From: Frankiales bacterium
GTDB taxonomy: Bacteria; Actinomycetota; Actinomycetes; Mycobacteriales; SCTD01
Direction of reading: 5' to 3'
Assembly (NCBI GenBank): GCA_025465465.1
Contig: JAODND010000089.1
Coordinates: 1-64,000 of the forward strand
Length of the DNA stretch: 64,000 nt
The notes beneath the pieces are model-generated. The model was not told the DNA's origin and did no database searches. It saw only the letters and a list, made by a program, of their open reading frames with translations. This document shows positions 32,123 to 41,507 of this stretch, in pieces. Position 1 is the stretch's first letter, and each line of letters starts with the position of its first letter. The position numbers and the translations under genes were made by a program.

Positions 32123-32254
32123 CCGACAGGTCTGGCCCGACGGGCCCGGACCTGGCTGCCTCCACGACGACGACATTGGCCCAAAGGGGCCTAGCGCCGT
32201 ACGTTTCGCCCGTATAACATATATGACCACTTCCTGTCGCATTCCGGGGGCATC

Positions 32255-33733
32255 ATGAGCGACCGACACCGCGGGCGAAGGCTGCGCTGCGCCCGGCAGT
32301 TGCTCACGGCGTCGCTGGCCGTCGCGGCGCTGCTGTCCGTGGACGTCGCCGCGCAGGACCCGGCTGCGGTCCGTGCCAGCCCGGGTGCCGTCCCGGGCGC
32401 GATCTGCGGCCCTGGCTCACGTCCCGAGACAGGCTTACAGGGGCAGGTGCCGCTTGCAGACCGGACGAGCGGCCGGGCGCTGCGCGGCTACCAGTGCAAC
32501 CTGCAGTTGCTGGGGCACTACCGCGGCGAGGGGACCTCCTGGATCAGCCAGTCGTTCGGCACCTGCGCCTACCTGTCGACCCGGCTTGGAGCCGCTCGAT
32601 CCCCCGGAGTGCAGGTCCTCGACGTGCGCAATCCACGCAAGCCGGTGCTCGTCACGACGCTGCGATCGCCGTCCATGCTGGCCAGCTGGGAGTCGTTGAA
32701 GGTGAACCCGCGACGCAAGCTGCTCGCCGCGGTTGCCGCAGCCCCTCCGGTCGGCAATGGGGCAGCGATGTTCGACGTCTACGACATTGGCAGGGACTGC
32801 AGGCACCCGCGGCTGCTGAACGGGGTGGACGGGACAACGCTCGGCCTGCCCTCCAACGTGATGGGACACGAGGGCACTTGGGCGCCGGACGGCCGGACGT
32901 ACTGGGCCAGCGGGTACGGCGGCGTCGCCGCAATCGATGTCGCCGACCCGGCTCACCCACGCGTCGTCGGCTTCGGTGTCCCAAGCCCGTCGAGCCACGG
33001 GGTCGCACTCAGCGCGGACGGGAACACGATGTACGTCGCACAGGCCGGCAACCTGGCTCCCGCCGGCTCGCAGCAGGACATCGCCAACGGTCTGCGCATC
33101 TTCGACGTCAGCGATATCCAGCATCGGCGGCCGCTTCCGAGGTACCGCGAGGTCGGTTCGCTGTATTGGCCTGACGGCGGCACCGCCCAAACGGCGATTC
33201 CCTTCTCGAGCCGCGGCCGCTCGTACGTCCTGTTCACAGACGAGTTGCGCTACGGGTCTGCGCGCATCATCGACGTGACGCGAAACCGGCCCAGGCTTGT
33301 CTCCCACCTGCGACTGGCGGTTCAGCTGCCGTCCGCCAGCGCTGTGCGAGACGCCGACACCGCGCACGACGGCTTCTTCGGCTACAACGCCCACTACTGC
33401 TCGCTGGACCGAACCGTGAACCCGACGGCTGCGGCCTGCGCCTTCTTCGAGGCGGGCATCCGAGTGTTCGATCTCCGTGACCCTGCGCATCCGAGGGAAA
33501 TCGCCTACTTCCACCCACCGTCCAGCCCAGGCCGTAACGCCCAGCTGGACGGCTCGGAACACGCGTCGGGCACGGGGGCGGTCAACGATCTGAGTGCCGA
33601 CTGGTGCTCGTCGCCGCCGCGCTTCGTCGGCCATGAGCTGTGGGTCGCTTGCCAGGACTACGGCTTTATGGCCCTTGCTTTCACCAACCACGCCTACCCG
33701 CTCGCCCAAACCGGTGCTGCCAAAGGGTCTTGA
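32255..33733 (+). CDS. Secreted LVIVD-repeat beta-propeller protein
   Basis: A 492-residue protein with a signal peptide (basic start, LLTASLAVAALLSVDVAAQ). Repeated blades show GVQVLDVRNPRKPVLV, GVAAIDVADPAHPRVVG, GLRIFDVSD and GIRVFDLRDPAHPREIA, the LVIVD pattern of bacterial surface propellers. Paired cysteines (for example CGPGS, CNLQL, CAYLS, CSLD) may form disulfides outside the cell. TATAAC upstream near 32211 may be its -10. Function unknown; not obviously part of the neighbouring operons. Confidence 0.8.
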   Translation: MSDRHRGRRLRCARQLLTASLAVAALLSVDVAAQDPAAVRASPGAVPGAICGPGSRPETGLQGQVPLADRTSGRALRGYQCNLQLLGHYRGEGTSWISQSFGTCAYLSTRLGAARSPGVQVLDVRNPRKPVLVTTLRSPSMLASWESLKVNPRRKLLAAVAAAPPVGNGAAMFDVYDIGRDCRHPRLLNGVDGTTLGLPSNVMGHEGTWAPDGRTYWASGYGGVAAIDVADPAHPRVVGFGVPSPSSHGVALSADGNTMYVAQAGNLAPAGSQQDIANGLRIFDVSDIQHRRPLPRYREVGSLYWPDGGTAQTAIPFSSRGRSYVLFTDELRYGSARIIDVTRNRPRLVSHLRLAVQLPSASAVRDADTAHDGFFGYNAHYCSLDRTVNPTAAACAFFEAGIRVFDLRDPAHPREIAYFHPPSSPGRNAQLDGSEHASGTGAVNDLSADWCSSPPRFVGHELWVACQDYGFMALAFTNHAYPLAQTGAAKGS

Positions 33734-33831
33734 GCGTGTGGGCTGGGAGCTCCGGCGGTCCCACTGCGACAGCCTGAGTCCTGGCGACGCATCACTGTCC
33801 AGGATCGGCGCGCACCGGACCGGTCGTGTCG

Positions 33832-34710
33832 TCAGGCGGCGTACGCCTGGTGTGCCAGGTCCGTCGCGGCATGCAAACCGGCGGCGATCAACGGGCCGCC
33901 TCGCTGGCCGAGCACCGCTCCGTCCATCGCCCTTCCGCTCCGGAGCACGCGGAACACCAGGCAGCCGCCGGCGGCGGTGGTGGAGCCGGTCTTGCCCGCA
34001 ATGAAGCCGTCCCGCCCCAGCAGGCTGTTGGTGTTGTCCACCCGGCCCGCCACCGGCAGCACGGCAGACCTCGAGCCCATCACCCGCGCGAGCTCGGGCG
34101 AGCCCAGCGCCGCCCCGAGCAGCAGCAGCTGGTCGCGAGCCGTCGACACCGTGCTGGGCTCGAAGCCGCTCGGGTCGGTGTAGGTCGTCTCGGCCATGCC
34201 GAGCCCCTGGGCCGTGTCGTTCATGAGCGCCACGAAGTCAGACCGGCTGCCGGCCACGCGCTCGGCGAGCATTGCAGCGACGTTGTTGGCCGACGGGAGC
34301 AGCAGCGCGGTCAGCGCCTGCTGCCGGTCGAGGACCTCGCCCTCCTCCACAGCCACGACGGACTCGCCACGGCCCTTGCGCACCTTCGTGTCCGCTACAT
34401 CATCGGCGTGGACCACGAGCTGGAAGTCCGGGGAGAGATGGTTGACCGTCACATAGGCCGTCATCACCTTGGCCACACTGGCGATCGGAACCGGCTGCTG
34501 GTCTGGAGAGCTGAAGACGTGGCCGTCCAGGGAGTAGCTCGCCTGCCCGTCTTGGGGCCACGCCACCCTGGACCACCTGTCGACCGACGTCGAAGGCGTG
34601 CTGTGCGGGGTTGTCGAGACCGTGCGTGGGGCGTTGCCCAGGCCGCAGCCGAGCGTGAGCGAGGCGAGGAGAACGGCACCTGCGGCGCGTCGCCGAGAAG
34701 GGGTGGGCAT
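33832..34710 (-). CDS. D-alanyl-D-alanine carboxypeptidase (S11), lipoprotein
   Basis: A 292-residue penicillin-binding-type DD-carboxypeptidase. It has the lipobox TLGC (Cys22), SVAK (Ser78/Lys81), SAN (140-142) and KTG (240-242), all three active-site motifs of the S11 family. It trims the terminal D-Ala of peptidoglycan stem peptides at the outer face of the membrane. It is divergent from a VanZ-like gene with a two-component pair beyond, so it may be part of a cell-wall stress response. It is not a VanY-type M15 enzyme. Confidence 0.9.
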   Translation of the reverse strand: MPTPSRRRAAGAVLLASLTLGCGLGNAPRTVSTTPHSTPSTSVDRWSRVAWPQDGQASYSLDGHVFSSPDQQPVPIASVAKVMTAYVTVNHLSPDFQLVVHADDVADTKVRKGRGESVVAVEEGEVLDRQQALTALLLPSANNVAAMLAERVAGSRSDFVALMNDTAQGLGMAETTYTDPSGFEPSTVSTARDQLLLLGAALGSPELARVMGSRSAVLPVAGRVDNTNSLLGRDGFIAGKTGSTTAAGGCLVFRVLRSGRAMDGAVLGQRGGPLIAAGLHAATDLAHQAYAA

Positions 34711-34795
34711 CCGCTCACGCTGGGCGAGGCAGGTCTCCCTCCGGTCGTCGCCGCGCCACGGTCGTGCGACGCCTTCTGTGGCACGCCTGTGACAC

Positions 34796-35410
34796 GTGCA
34801 GGACTCCGCTGTGGCGCTCCCCAGGCAGGCTCGGTACGTGTTCTTGCGACTGGCCCTCGAGGTCCTGGGTCAGGTGCACCGGGCTGCCCCTCGGTCGCAC
34901 CTTGGGCCGCTGCTGGCCTCGGGCCTCGTCCTTGCGTCCCTTTGCGCCGTGGTGGCCGGCCGGTTCGGCAGGTCACGCGGTGCGGTGGCCCTCGGAGACC
35001 TGGCCGGGTCGGCGCTCGGCGTGGCCATCAGCCTCACGCTCTTCCGTGGCGGCCGCCAGCCCGGAAGCCTGGCACGGTTGCAGGCGTGCGCGGTCACCGA
35101 CCCGATGCCGTTGTCCGGCGACGGGCTCGTCAACCTCGCGCTGTTCGCCCCCGCGGCGTTCTTGGCGGTCCTGGCGGTCGGCCGGCCTGGTCGCGTGGCG
35201 ATCGGTGTCGCCGCCGTCAGCGTCGCCGTCGAGGGCCTGCAGGCGGTCTGGTCGGTGGGCGTGTGCGATTCGAGCGACGCGCTGCTCAACACCCTGGGCG
35301 GGCTAGCCGCGGCGTTCGCGGCAGCTTTGGCGCGCGGCGCCTTCGAGCGGTGGCGCCCGCTCGAGCACGTGTCCGTGTCAGGATCGGGCTCGTGCCGCAG
35401 ATCCTGCTGA
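34796..35410 (+). CDS. VanZ-like membrane protein
   Basis: A 204-residue protein with about five hydrophobic segments. The pattern NLALFAPAAFLAVLA and VEGLQAVWSVGVCDSSDALL, then NTLGGL, matches the VanZ-like family, members of which raise tolerance to teicoplanin or other cell-envelope agents by unknown means. The frame opens at GTG 34796; GTG 34811 is also possible. It overlaps the response-regulator start by 19 bp, so it is probably co-transcribed with the two-component genes. Confidence 0.82.
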   Translation: MQDSAVALPRQARYVFLRLALEVLGQVHRAAPRSHLGPLLASGLVLASLCAVVAGRFGRSRGAVALGDLAGSALGVAISLTLFRGGRQPGSLARLQACAVTDPMPLSGDGLVNLALFAPAAFLAVLAVGRPGRVAIGVAAVSVAVEGLQAVWSVGVCDSSDALLNTLGGLAAAFAAALARGAFERWRPLEHVSVSGSGSCRRSC

Positions 35411-36075
35411 TCGAGGACGACCCCCACGTCCGTGAGGGACTGGAGATCGCGCTGCGGCACCTCGGCCATGAGGTGCTCGCCCGTGGTGACGGAGAAGCGG
35501 GGATCGCGGCCATCTGCGCCTACGAGCCGGATGTCGTGGTGCTCGACGTCATGCTGCCTGGTGCGGACGGTTTCGAGGTCTGCCGACGTGTCCGCGCCTT
35601 CTCCGCTGTGCCGATCGTGATGCTCACCGCACGCAGCGACGACATGGACGTCGTCGCCGGGCTCGAGGCAGGGGCCGACGACTACCTGGCGAAGCCCGTG
35701 CAGCCGCGCGTGCTCGAGGCGAAGCTCAAGGCGGTGCTGCGCCGGGTCGGGCCGACGACCATGACCCCGCTCGCCGGCCCGGTCGTGTTCGGCGACCTGG
35801 TCGTCGACCGGGGGTCACTCGTCGTGACGAAGGGCGGGCGACACCTCGACCTGACCCCGATGGAGCTGCGCCTGCTGCTCGAGCTGGCGGGCAATCCCGG
35901 ACTGGTCCTGTCGCGCCAGCAGCTGCTGGCCTCGGTCTGGGGCCAGGACTACCTGGGCGACTCCCGGCTGGTCGACGCCTGCATCCAGCGGCTCCGCGCG
36001 AAGATCGAGGACGTGGCCGCCGAGCCGCAGCTGCTCCGGACGGTGCGCGGATTCGGCTACCGCTTCGGCCCGTGA
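35392..36075 (+). CDS. OmpR/PhoB-type response regulator
   Basis: A 227-residue regulator. The receiver domain has acidic pocket EDD at 8-10, phospho-acceptor Asp52 (VLDVMLPG), Thr in MLTARSDD and Lys in AKPVQPR. The winged-helix output domain ends with RTVRGFGYRFGP. GTG 35392 has GGA upstream, inside the end of the VanZ-like gene. The stop overlaps the kinase start (GTGA). Expected to be phosphorylated by the 36072 kinase and to control envelope genes. Confidence 0.92.
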   Translation: MPQILLIEDDPHVREGLEIALRHLGHEVLARGDGEAGIAAICAYEPDVVVLDVMLPGADGFEVCRRVRAFSAVPIVMLTARSDDMDVVAGLEAGADDYLAKPVQPRVLEAKLKAVLRRVGPTTMTPLAGPVVFGDLVVDRGSLVVTKGGRHLDLTPMELRLLLELAGNPGLVLSRQQLLASVWGQDYLGDSRLVDACIQRLRAKIEDVAAEPQLLRTVRGFGYRFGP

Positions 36076-37193
36076 CGGCCCGCTACGGCAGCCTGCAGCA
36101 GCGTCTGCTGCTCGGCTTCGTCGGCGTCGGGCTCGTCTCAGCTGTGGTCGCCTCCGCGGCCACGATCACGGGGTTCCTGGTCGTGGCGAACCAGCACCCG
36201 ATCGGTGCCAACCGCGTTGGTCGGCGCCTCACCGGCTGGTTGCCCTCGACCCCGTCCACCCAGGAGGTCGTGCTCGCCCTCACCGGCATCGGGCTCCTGC
36301 TCATGGCGCTCGCCGTGACGACGGCGCTGTCCATCGCGCAGCGAGTGCTGCGCCCGGTCGGCGACCTCGCGCACGCGGCCGACCGGATGGCGACCGGCGA
36401 TCTGAGTGTCCGCCTTGTGCCGGAGGGCAACGACGAGATCGCCGGCGTGGCCCGCTCGTTCAACGCGATGGCTGACAACCTCGACCGGTCGGTCAGCACG
36501 CTGCAGCAGTTGGAGTCGACGGCCCGCCGGTTCGCCGCGGACGTCTCGCACGAGCTGCGCACGCCGCTCGCGGCGATGACAGCCGTGACGGACGTGCTTT
36601 CCGCGCACACTCCCGGCATGAGCGCCGAGGCAGCGCGCGCCACCCACCTGGTCGTGTCGGAGATCGGCCACCTGGACCGCCTCGTCAGTGACCTCATCGA
36701 GATCTCGCGGTTCGACGCCGGTACCGCCCGACTCGACGCGGAGCTCGCCGACGTGCACGCCGCGATCACGTCGTCACTGGAGATCAGGGGCTGGCGTGGC
36801 GAGGCGGTGCAGGTCGAGGCACAGCCCGGGCTCACCGCGCACCTGGACCTGCGCAGGTTCGACGTCGTCGTGGCCAACCTCGTCGGCAACGCCGTGAAGT
36901 ACGGCCGGCCTCCGGTGCTCGTCGCTGCCCGGCGCGAAGGCGGAGACCTCGTCGTCGAGGTGACCGACCACGGCCCGGGCATCGCCCAGCCGGCACTGCC
37001 GCACCTGTTCGAGCGCTTCTACAAGGCTGACGCCGCCCGCGCGCGCTCGGACGGAAGCGGCCTGGGGCTCGCCATCGCGTTGGAGAATGCACGGCTGCAC
37101 GGCGGCGACCTCCGCGCCGGCAACCGCCCAGGGGGCGGTGCGGTCTTCCGCCTGACGCTTCCCGGCGAACCTGAGCCAGACGAGCTCCGTTGA
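36072..37193 (+). CDS. Sensor histidine kinase with HAMP domain
   Basis: A 373-residue membrane kinase. Two transmembrane segments (about 15-38 and 66-88) enclose a short, roughly 30-residue outer loop. HAMP follows (RPVGDLAHAADRMATGDL), then HisKA with DVSHELRTPL (His about 160), N box NLVGNAVKY and G boxes DHGPGI and GSGLGLAI. Such a short sensor loop is usual for kinases that sense changes in the membrane or lipid II rather than binding a solute. It is coupled to the response regulator. Confidence 0.92.
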   Translation: MTARYGSLQQRLLLGFVGVGLVSAVVASAATITGFLVVANQHPIGANRVGRRLTGWLPSTPSTQEVVLALTGIGLLLMALAVTTALSIAQRVLRPVGDLAHAADRMATGDLSVRLVPEGNDEIAGVARSFNAMADNLDRSVSTLQQLESTARRFAADVSHELRTPLAAMTAVTDVLSAHTPGMSAEAARATHLVVSEIGHLDRLVSDLIEISRFDAGTARLDAELADVHAAITSSLEIRGWRGEAVQVEAQPGLTAHLDLRRFDVVVANLVGNAVKYGRPPVLVAARREGGDLVVEVTDHGPGIAQPALPHLFERFYKADAARARSDGSGLGLAIALENARLHGGDLRAGNRPGGGAVFRLTLPGEPEPDELR

Positions 37194-37216
37194 GGAGGGC
37201 CTGGTCGGGCGGGTGA

Positions 37217-38299
37217 TCAGGGGGTCGGTCGCTCCGATCGGAGCAACTCGCGGACCCGAGGGATGACCTGCTCGCCGTAGAGCGAGATCGCGGACATGAG
37301 CGACTCATGCCCAAGGCCACCCATGCCGTACTTCAGGTCGAAGCGACTCGCGTCGAGGGCGATGAGGTTGGCCGCGATCTTCTGCGCGACGGTCTCGGGG
37401 GAGCCGACGTACAGGGCTCCCTCTGGTCCGATCTCGAAGGCGAACGATTCCTTCGTCGGGACCGCGAAGCCGCGGATGCGGCTGTAGCGGCGAAGTACCT
37501 CCAGGTAGTGCGGCCAGAACTCCGACTCAGCTTTCTCGTCGGTGTCGGCGAGGTGGCCGGGTGCATGCACCCCGACGGGGAGCGGCGGCCGCCCGAACCG
37601 CTCCAGGGCCTGCCGGAACAGCTGGGAGAAGGGCGCGAACCGCGCCGGGGACCCGCCGATGACCGCGAGCATCAGCGAGAACCCGTGTCGCGCTGCGCGG
37701 ATGACTGACTGCGGGCTGCCGCCGACGCCAATCCACGTCGGGAACGGTCCGAACTCGGTGTACGGCACGACGTCCTGGTCATGCAGCGCGGCGCGGGTCT
37801 TGCCCTCCCAGGTGACAGGCGTGCCCTTGAGCAGTTCGGCGAACAGCGCTGTCTTCTCCTCGAAGAGGGCTTCGTAGTCAGCGAGGTTGTAGCCGAAGAG
37901 CGGGAACGAGTCGACGCTGGAGCCCCTGCCCAGCACGACCTCAGCCCGCCCTCCGGAGAGGGCGTTCAACGTGGAGTACCGCTGAAAGACGCGAACAGGA
38001 TCGTCCGAGCTCAGCACCGTCACGGCGGATCCGACGCGAATGCGGGTCGTTCGTGCCGCGATCGCGGCCAGGACGACGTCCGCTGCCGACATCGGGATGT
38101 CGCTGGTGTGATGCTCGCCGATCCCGAAGAAGTCGACGCCGGACCGATCCGCGAGGACGCCTTCCTCCACCACATTGCGGATCGTCTGCGCGTGAGACAA
38201 GGCACGGCCGTTGCGGTCAGAGGTGCGGTCGCCGAAGGTGTCCAAGCCAAGTACGACAGGGAAGCGCGTGGGTTCGGGAGCTGCTGCGGGGGTCGTCAT
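37217..38299 (-). CDS. LLM-class flavin-dependent oxidoreductase
   Basis: A 360-residue luciferase-like monooxygenase. It has the GIGEHHT motif after strand 2, RYSTLNALSGGRAEVVLGRG, and a C-terminal GSPETVAQKI followed by FDLKYGMGG. These are marks of the FMN-type LLM group with EHH. It overlaps the F420-reductase-like gene by 4 bp (ATGA), and the pair probably work together: one supplies reduced cofactor, the other uses it. Substrate unknown. Confidence 0.87.
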   Translation of the reverse strand: MTTPAAAPEPTRFPVVLGLDTFGDRTSDRNGRALSHAQTIRNVVEEGVLADRSGVDFFGIGEHHTSDIPMSAADVVLAAIAARTTRIRVGSAVTVLSSDDPVRVFQRYSTLNALSGGRAEVVLGRGSSVDSFPLFGYNLADYEALFEEKTALFAELLKGTPVTWEGKTRAALHDQDVVPYTEFGPFPTWIGVGGSPQSVIRAARHGFSLMLAVIGGSPARFAPFSQLFRQALERFGRPPLPVGVHAPGHLADTDEKAESEFWPHYLEVLRRYSRIRGFAVPTKESFAFEIGPEGALYVGSPETVAQKIAANLIALDASRFDLKYGMGGLGHESLMSAISLYGEQVIPRVRELLRSERPTP

Positions 38300-38949
38300 C
38301 GCACACCCGACGCTGCTGCCTCGGTGTGCACGGCCCGCTCGAACTCTGCCCTGCTCAGCGTGCGGCCGAACACGGGTCCGCCCGGTTGCAGGATCCGTCC
38401 CGCCCTGAGGCTGTCGAGCCGGACGGCGTCGTACCCGATCCGCTCGATGACCTCAGCGACCTCGGCGACCGCCTGCCCGTCATCACCCGCAACGCCGAGC
38501 CCTCGGCGGTCTGAGGAGCCACTCGGTCGTCGCTCGCCCTCGAGCTCGTGGTAGCCGATGTGGTTAAGGGCCTTGACGACGCGTGACTGCGCAAGGCGGC
38601 CCGCAACGATCTCGCTGCTCCCGTGCTGGGCGTCTTCGAAGAGCTCCCGCTTGCCGTCCACAGCCGGCCAGTAGTTCATCGCGTCGACGACGAGCCGGTC
38701 CGCCAGCAGGACCGGGTCGAAGGCCTCGAAGCGATGCAGCGGAATGGCCAGGATGACGAGGTCCGCGTCCTTGACGGCGTCGGCGGTCCAGCGAGGCTCC
38801 GACCCTGGTGCGAGCACCTGAGTGATGAGCTCGATCTCCTTGGGGTCGCCGGCGGCAGCAATGGTCACCTCGTACCCAGCCGCGACCGCCACTCGTGCGA
38901 TGACGGGTCCGACGTGCCCTGCGCCGACCACGGCGATGCGGCTCGTCAC
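38296..38949 (-). CDS. NADPH-dependent F420 reductase-like protein
   Basis: A 217-residue Rossmann protein (VVGAGHVGPVIARVA at the N terminus; VILAIPLHRF in the middle; VDAMNYWP) resembling F420:NADP oxidoreductases and related NAD(P)-binding proteins. In F420-using bacteria these reduce F420 for LLM enzymes, which fits the coupled LLM gene downstream. The true cofactor specificity cannot be read from the sequence. Confidence 0.8.
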   Translation of the reverse strand: MTSRIAVVGAGHVGPVIARVAVAAGYEVTIAAAGDPKEIELITQVLAPGSEPRWTADAVKDADLVILAIPLHRFEAFDPVLLADRLVVDAMNYWPAVDGKRELFEDAQHGSSEIVAGRLAQSRVVKALNHIGYHELEGERRPSGSSDRRGLGVAGDDGQAVAEVAEVIERIGYDAVRLDSLRAGRILQPGGPVFGRTLSRAEFERAVHTEAAASGVR

Positions 38950-39008
38950 TCAGCGGAGACCATCTCGGACGACGGTGGCTCCCTGGGTATGCCTCGCGCT
39001 GCGCGCCA

Positions 39009-39635
39009 TCAGTAGCCGACTGACTGCCGTACGAGCACGATGTGGATGCGACCAGGCAGCTCCTGGTGGATCTCGAGGACCTTGCCGACCGAGCTGTTCT
39101 GACCGTATGCCGCGATGGCACGTGCGTCCTCCAGCACCAGGCTGTGCTTGTAGATCCGCTCGTGGGCCGCTTCCAGCGAACCGACGAGCTTCTGCGTACC
39201 GACCACGAAGATGACGTTGGCGGCGCCCCAGGCGTAGGACGCCAGCTGGCTCCCTGACGCAGAGGCGATGAGCAGCGTCCCGTCCTGGGTGACCGCGTGC
39301 ACGCTTCCGAGCGCGTAGTCAGGCTGCCCTCCGATGGCTTTCATCTGCTGCGCCTGGGTCGCGAAGTCGAGCTCGAACATCTTGTTCCGCGCCGACTCGT
39401 ACGGGCCGTCGACGTCGTTCACGGCGTCTGCGATGCCGGTCTCCTGCAAGGTCACCGACGTGTTGGTCATGACCGACGATCCGCGTGGGATCCGCGTCAG
39501 GACTGCGTCCCGGGCCGCGTCGAGGTCGCCTACCACCTCGACGCTGTACCCGTGCTCTTCGAGGGCGACGACGGTGCGCTGGACCGTCGCCTCGTCTGCG
39601 GGGGTGGCAAAGCGCTCCGAGGTGTTGGTCGTCAT
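39009..39635 (-). CDS. LUD-domain protein
   Basis: A 208-residue LutC/YkgG-type protein. It has GSSVMTNTSVTLQETGI near residue 52, a central GSVHAVTQDGTLLIASASGS and NVIFVVGTQKLVG, the usual LUD signature. LUD proteins act in lactate utilisation or as stand-alone proteins of unknown function; no LutA/LutB genes are here. AAGGAGG precedes ATG 39635. Divergent from the cNMP-TrxR fusion gene. Confidence 0.83.
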   Translation of the reverse strand: MTTNTSERFATPADEATVQRTVVALEEHGYSVEVVGDLDAARDAVLTRIPRGSSVMTNTSVTLQETGIADAVNDVDGPYESARNKMFELDFATQAQQMKAIGGQPDYALGSVHAVTQDGTLLIASASGSQLASYAWGAANVIFVVGTQKLVGSLEAAHERIYKHSLVLEDARAIAAYGQNSSVGKVLEIHQELPGRIHIVLVRQSVGY

Positions 39636-39820
39636 CCTGGATCCTCCTTCGGGTCACCCCGTGCGACGCGGTCGCGACCAGCACACCGTCGGTCGGGGCG
39701 GTCACGGTTCGCATCTGCCGATGGCCAGTCGTCACGGCCTGGGCTGTCCTGAGGGTCAGCGTCCATGGCACTGTGCAGTACGGGATGAGAGTCCGGCTCC
39801 TGACAGCTTGGGTGGGTGAC

Positions 39821-41482
39821 ATGTCATCGATCGAAGTCGCCGCGGTACCGGAGGCTCCGGTCCTGACCGCGGAGCAGCTGGACGCGATCGCGAGGCGAGG
39901 GGTCCGCCAGGACGTCGAGGCCGGGGAGGTCCTCTACCGAGCGGGTGACCGCGACTACGACTTCGTCGTCCTCGGCTCGGCTGAGGTGGATGTCTTCCGT
40001 CCCGCGATGCCAGGGGCAGCCCCGGAGCTGATCGTCCGATGGGGACCTGGCCGCTTCCTCGGCGAGCTGGGACTGGTCACGGGCCAGACGGCGATGGCGA
40101 CCACCGTCGCATCGTCTCCTGGTGACGTCTACCGGCTGGGTCCGGCGGCGTTTCGCCGCCTGATGGACGAGGATGCCGCGCTGTCAGACGTGATCCTGCG
40201 GGCCTTGCTCGAGCGGCGCGAGTCGCTCCGACTCGGCGAAGGCGCCAAGACGGTGGAGATTCTCGGGAGCACGCTGTCCGCAGCCACTCACGCGTTGCGC
40301 ACTTGGGCGTCCCGGCAGCATGTCCCGCACGACTGGGTCGACTTCGACCAACGTGCCGGTCAGGCCCTTGCCCGTGCCGCCGGCGTCGAGGCTCTCGATC
40401 TGCCCGCGGTGATCATGCCGAACCGGATCGTGCGCCGGGCGACGCCCGGAGACGTGGCCGAACATCTCGGGTTGACGTTCCGCCACGTCGAGGGCGTCAC
40501 CTACGACGTCACCATCGTCGGCGGCGGTCCGGCTGGTCTCGCCGCGGCGGTCTACAGCTCCTCCGAGGGACTCGGGACCATGCTTCTCGACAGCGTCGCC
40601 GTCGGGGGCCAAGCGGCAGCCAGCGCCCGCATCGAGAACTACCTGGGCTTCCCCTCTGGTGTCAGCGGGGTAGAGCTCGCGTCGCGTGCCCTGGTGCAGG
40701 CGAACAAGTTCGGCGCCCACATCGCCAGCCCCTGCGAGGTCGTCGCCCTGGACTGCGCGGATGGCCATCTCCACGTGACGCTGTCCAACGGGGAGGTCGT
40801 GGACTCCAAGTCCGTCGTCCTGGCGACGGGTGCGCGCTACCGGAAGCTGCCCCTCGAAGGGTGGAGTGACTACGAGGCCACTGGTATCTACTACGCGGCG
40901 ACGGAACTCGAGGCGAGGGCATGCGCGGGGCAGCCGGTGACCGTCGTGGGCGGCGCCAACTCAGCTGGTCAGGCCTCGCTGTTCCTCGCGGACCGCGGTA
41001 GCGCCGTGGAGCTCGTCGTGCGTGCGCCCGACCTGGCGACGGAGATGTCGCACTACCTGGTCGCGCGGGTGCTCGCGCACCCGAACATCACCGTGCGGAT
41101 CAGCTCCAACGTCACCGGGTTGCACGGCGACGGGCGACTCGACGGGATCACGGTCACGTCGACGGACGAGCAAGCTGGTATCCGACGGCCGTGCCGTGGC
41201 TTGTTCTGCTTCATCGGCGCGGCTCCCGCGACGGACTGGCTGGGCGGCATCGTGCTCGACGTCGACGGGTTCGTCCTCACCGATGAGCGCCTCACTGCCG
41301 ACAACCTCGGCCCCGCCTGGACCCTGCTGGGCCGACGGCCGCTTCCGTTCGAGACCAGCGTGCCCGGCGTGTTCGCCGTGGGCGACGTCCGGGCCGGCTC
41401 CCTCAAGCGCGTGGCGGCGGCCGTCGGTGAGGGCGCCAGCGTCATCCGCTCGGTCCATCTCGCCCGGACTCCGACCGCCTGA
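39821..41482 (+). CDS. Cyclic-nucleotide-binding / thioredoxin-reductase-like fusion protein
   Basis: A 553-residue protein in three parts. An N-terminal cNMP-binding barrel (about 20-140, with GRFLGELGLVTGQ) is followed by a degenerate thioredoxin/glutaredoxin-like part (about 145-220) and a TrxR-like flavoprotein with FAD motif VGGGPAGLAAAVY, NADPH motif VGGANSAGQASLFLA and C-terminal GVFAVGDVR. The CxxC of true thioredoxin reductases is replaced by YAAT near residue 357, so it cannot reduce thioredoxin in the usual way. Possibly a cAMP- or ligand-gated NAD(P)H oxidase or ferredoxin-type reductase. Confidence 0.85.
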   Translation: MSSIEVAAVPEAPVLTAEQLDAIARRGVRQDVEAGEVLYRAGDRDYDFVVLGSAEVDVFRPAMPGAAPELIVRWGPGRFLGELGLVTGQTAMATTVASSPGDVYRLGPAAFRRLMDEDAALSDVILRALLERRESLRLGEGAKTVEILGSTLSAATHALRTWASRQHVPHDWVDFDQRAGQALARAAGVEALDLPAVIMPNRIVRRATPGDVAEHLGLTFRHVEGVTYDVTIVGGGPAGLAAAVYSSSEGLGTMLLDSVAVGGQAAASARIENYLGFPSGVSGVELASRALVQANKFGAHIASPCEVVALDCADGHLHVTLSNGEVVDSKSVVLATGARYRKLPLEGWSDYEATGIYYAATELEARACAGQPVTVVGGANSAGQASLFLADRGSAVELVVRAPDLATEMSHYLVARVLAHPNITVRISSNVTGLHGDGRLDGITVTSTDEQAGIRRPCRGLFCFIGAAPATDWLGGIVLDVDGFVLTDERLTADNLGPAWTLLGRRPLPFETSVPGVFAVGDVRAGSLKRVAAAVGEGASVIRSVHLARTPTA

Positions 41483-41507
41483 GACCAGGACCTGGTGCTG
41501 GCTGGGC
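41483..41507. terminator. Convergent gap with palindrome
   Basis: ACCAGGACCTGGT at about 41484-41496 is a perfect palindrome around one central base in the 25-bp convergent gap. It could help terminate either side; there is no T tract. Confidence 0.35.

Noticed and set aside
33832..34710. VanY-type carboxypeptidase
   Set aside because: The motifs are SxxK, SxN and KTG of serine S11 enzymes, not the zinc motifs of M15 VanY.
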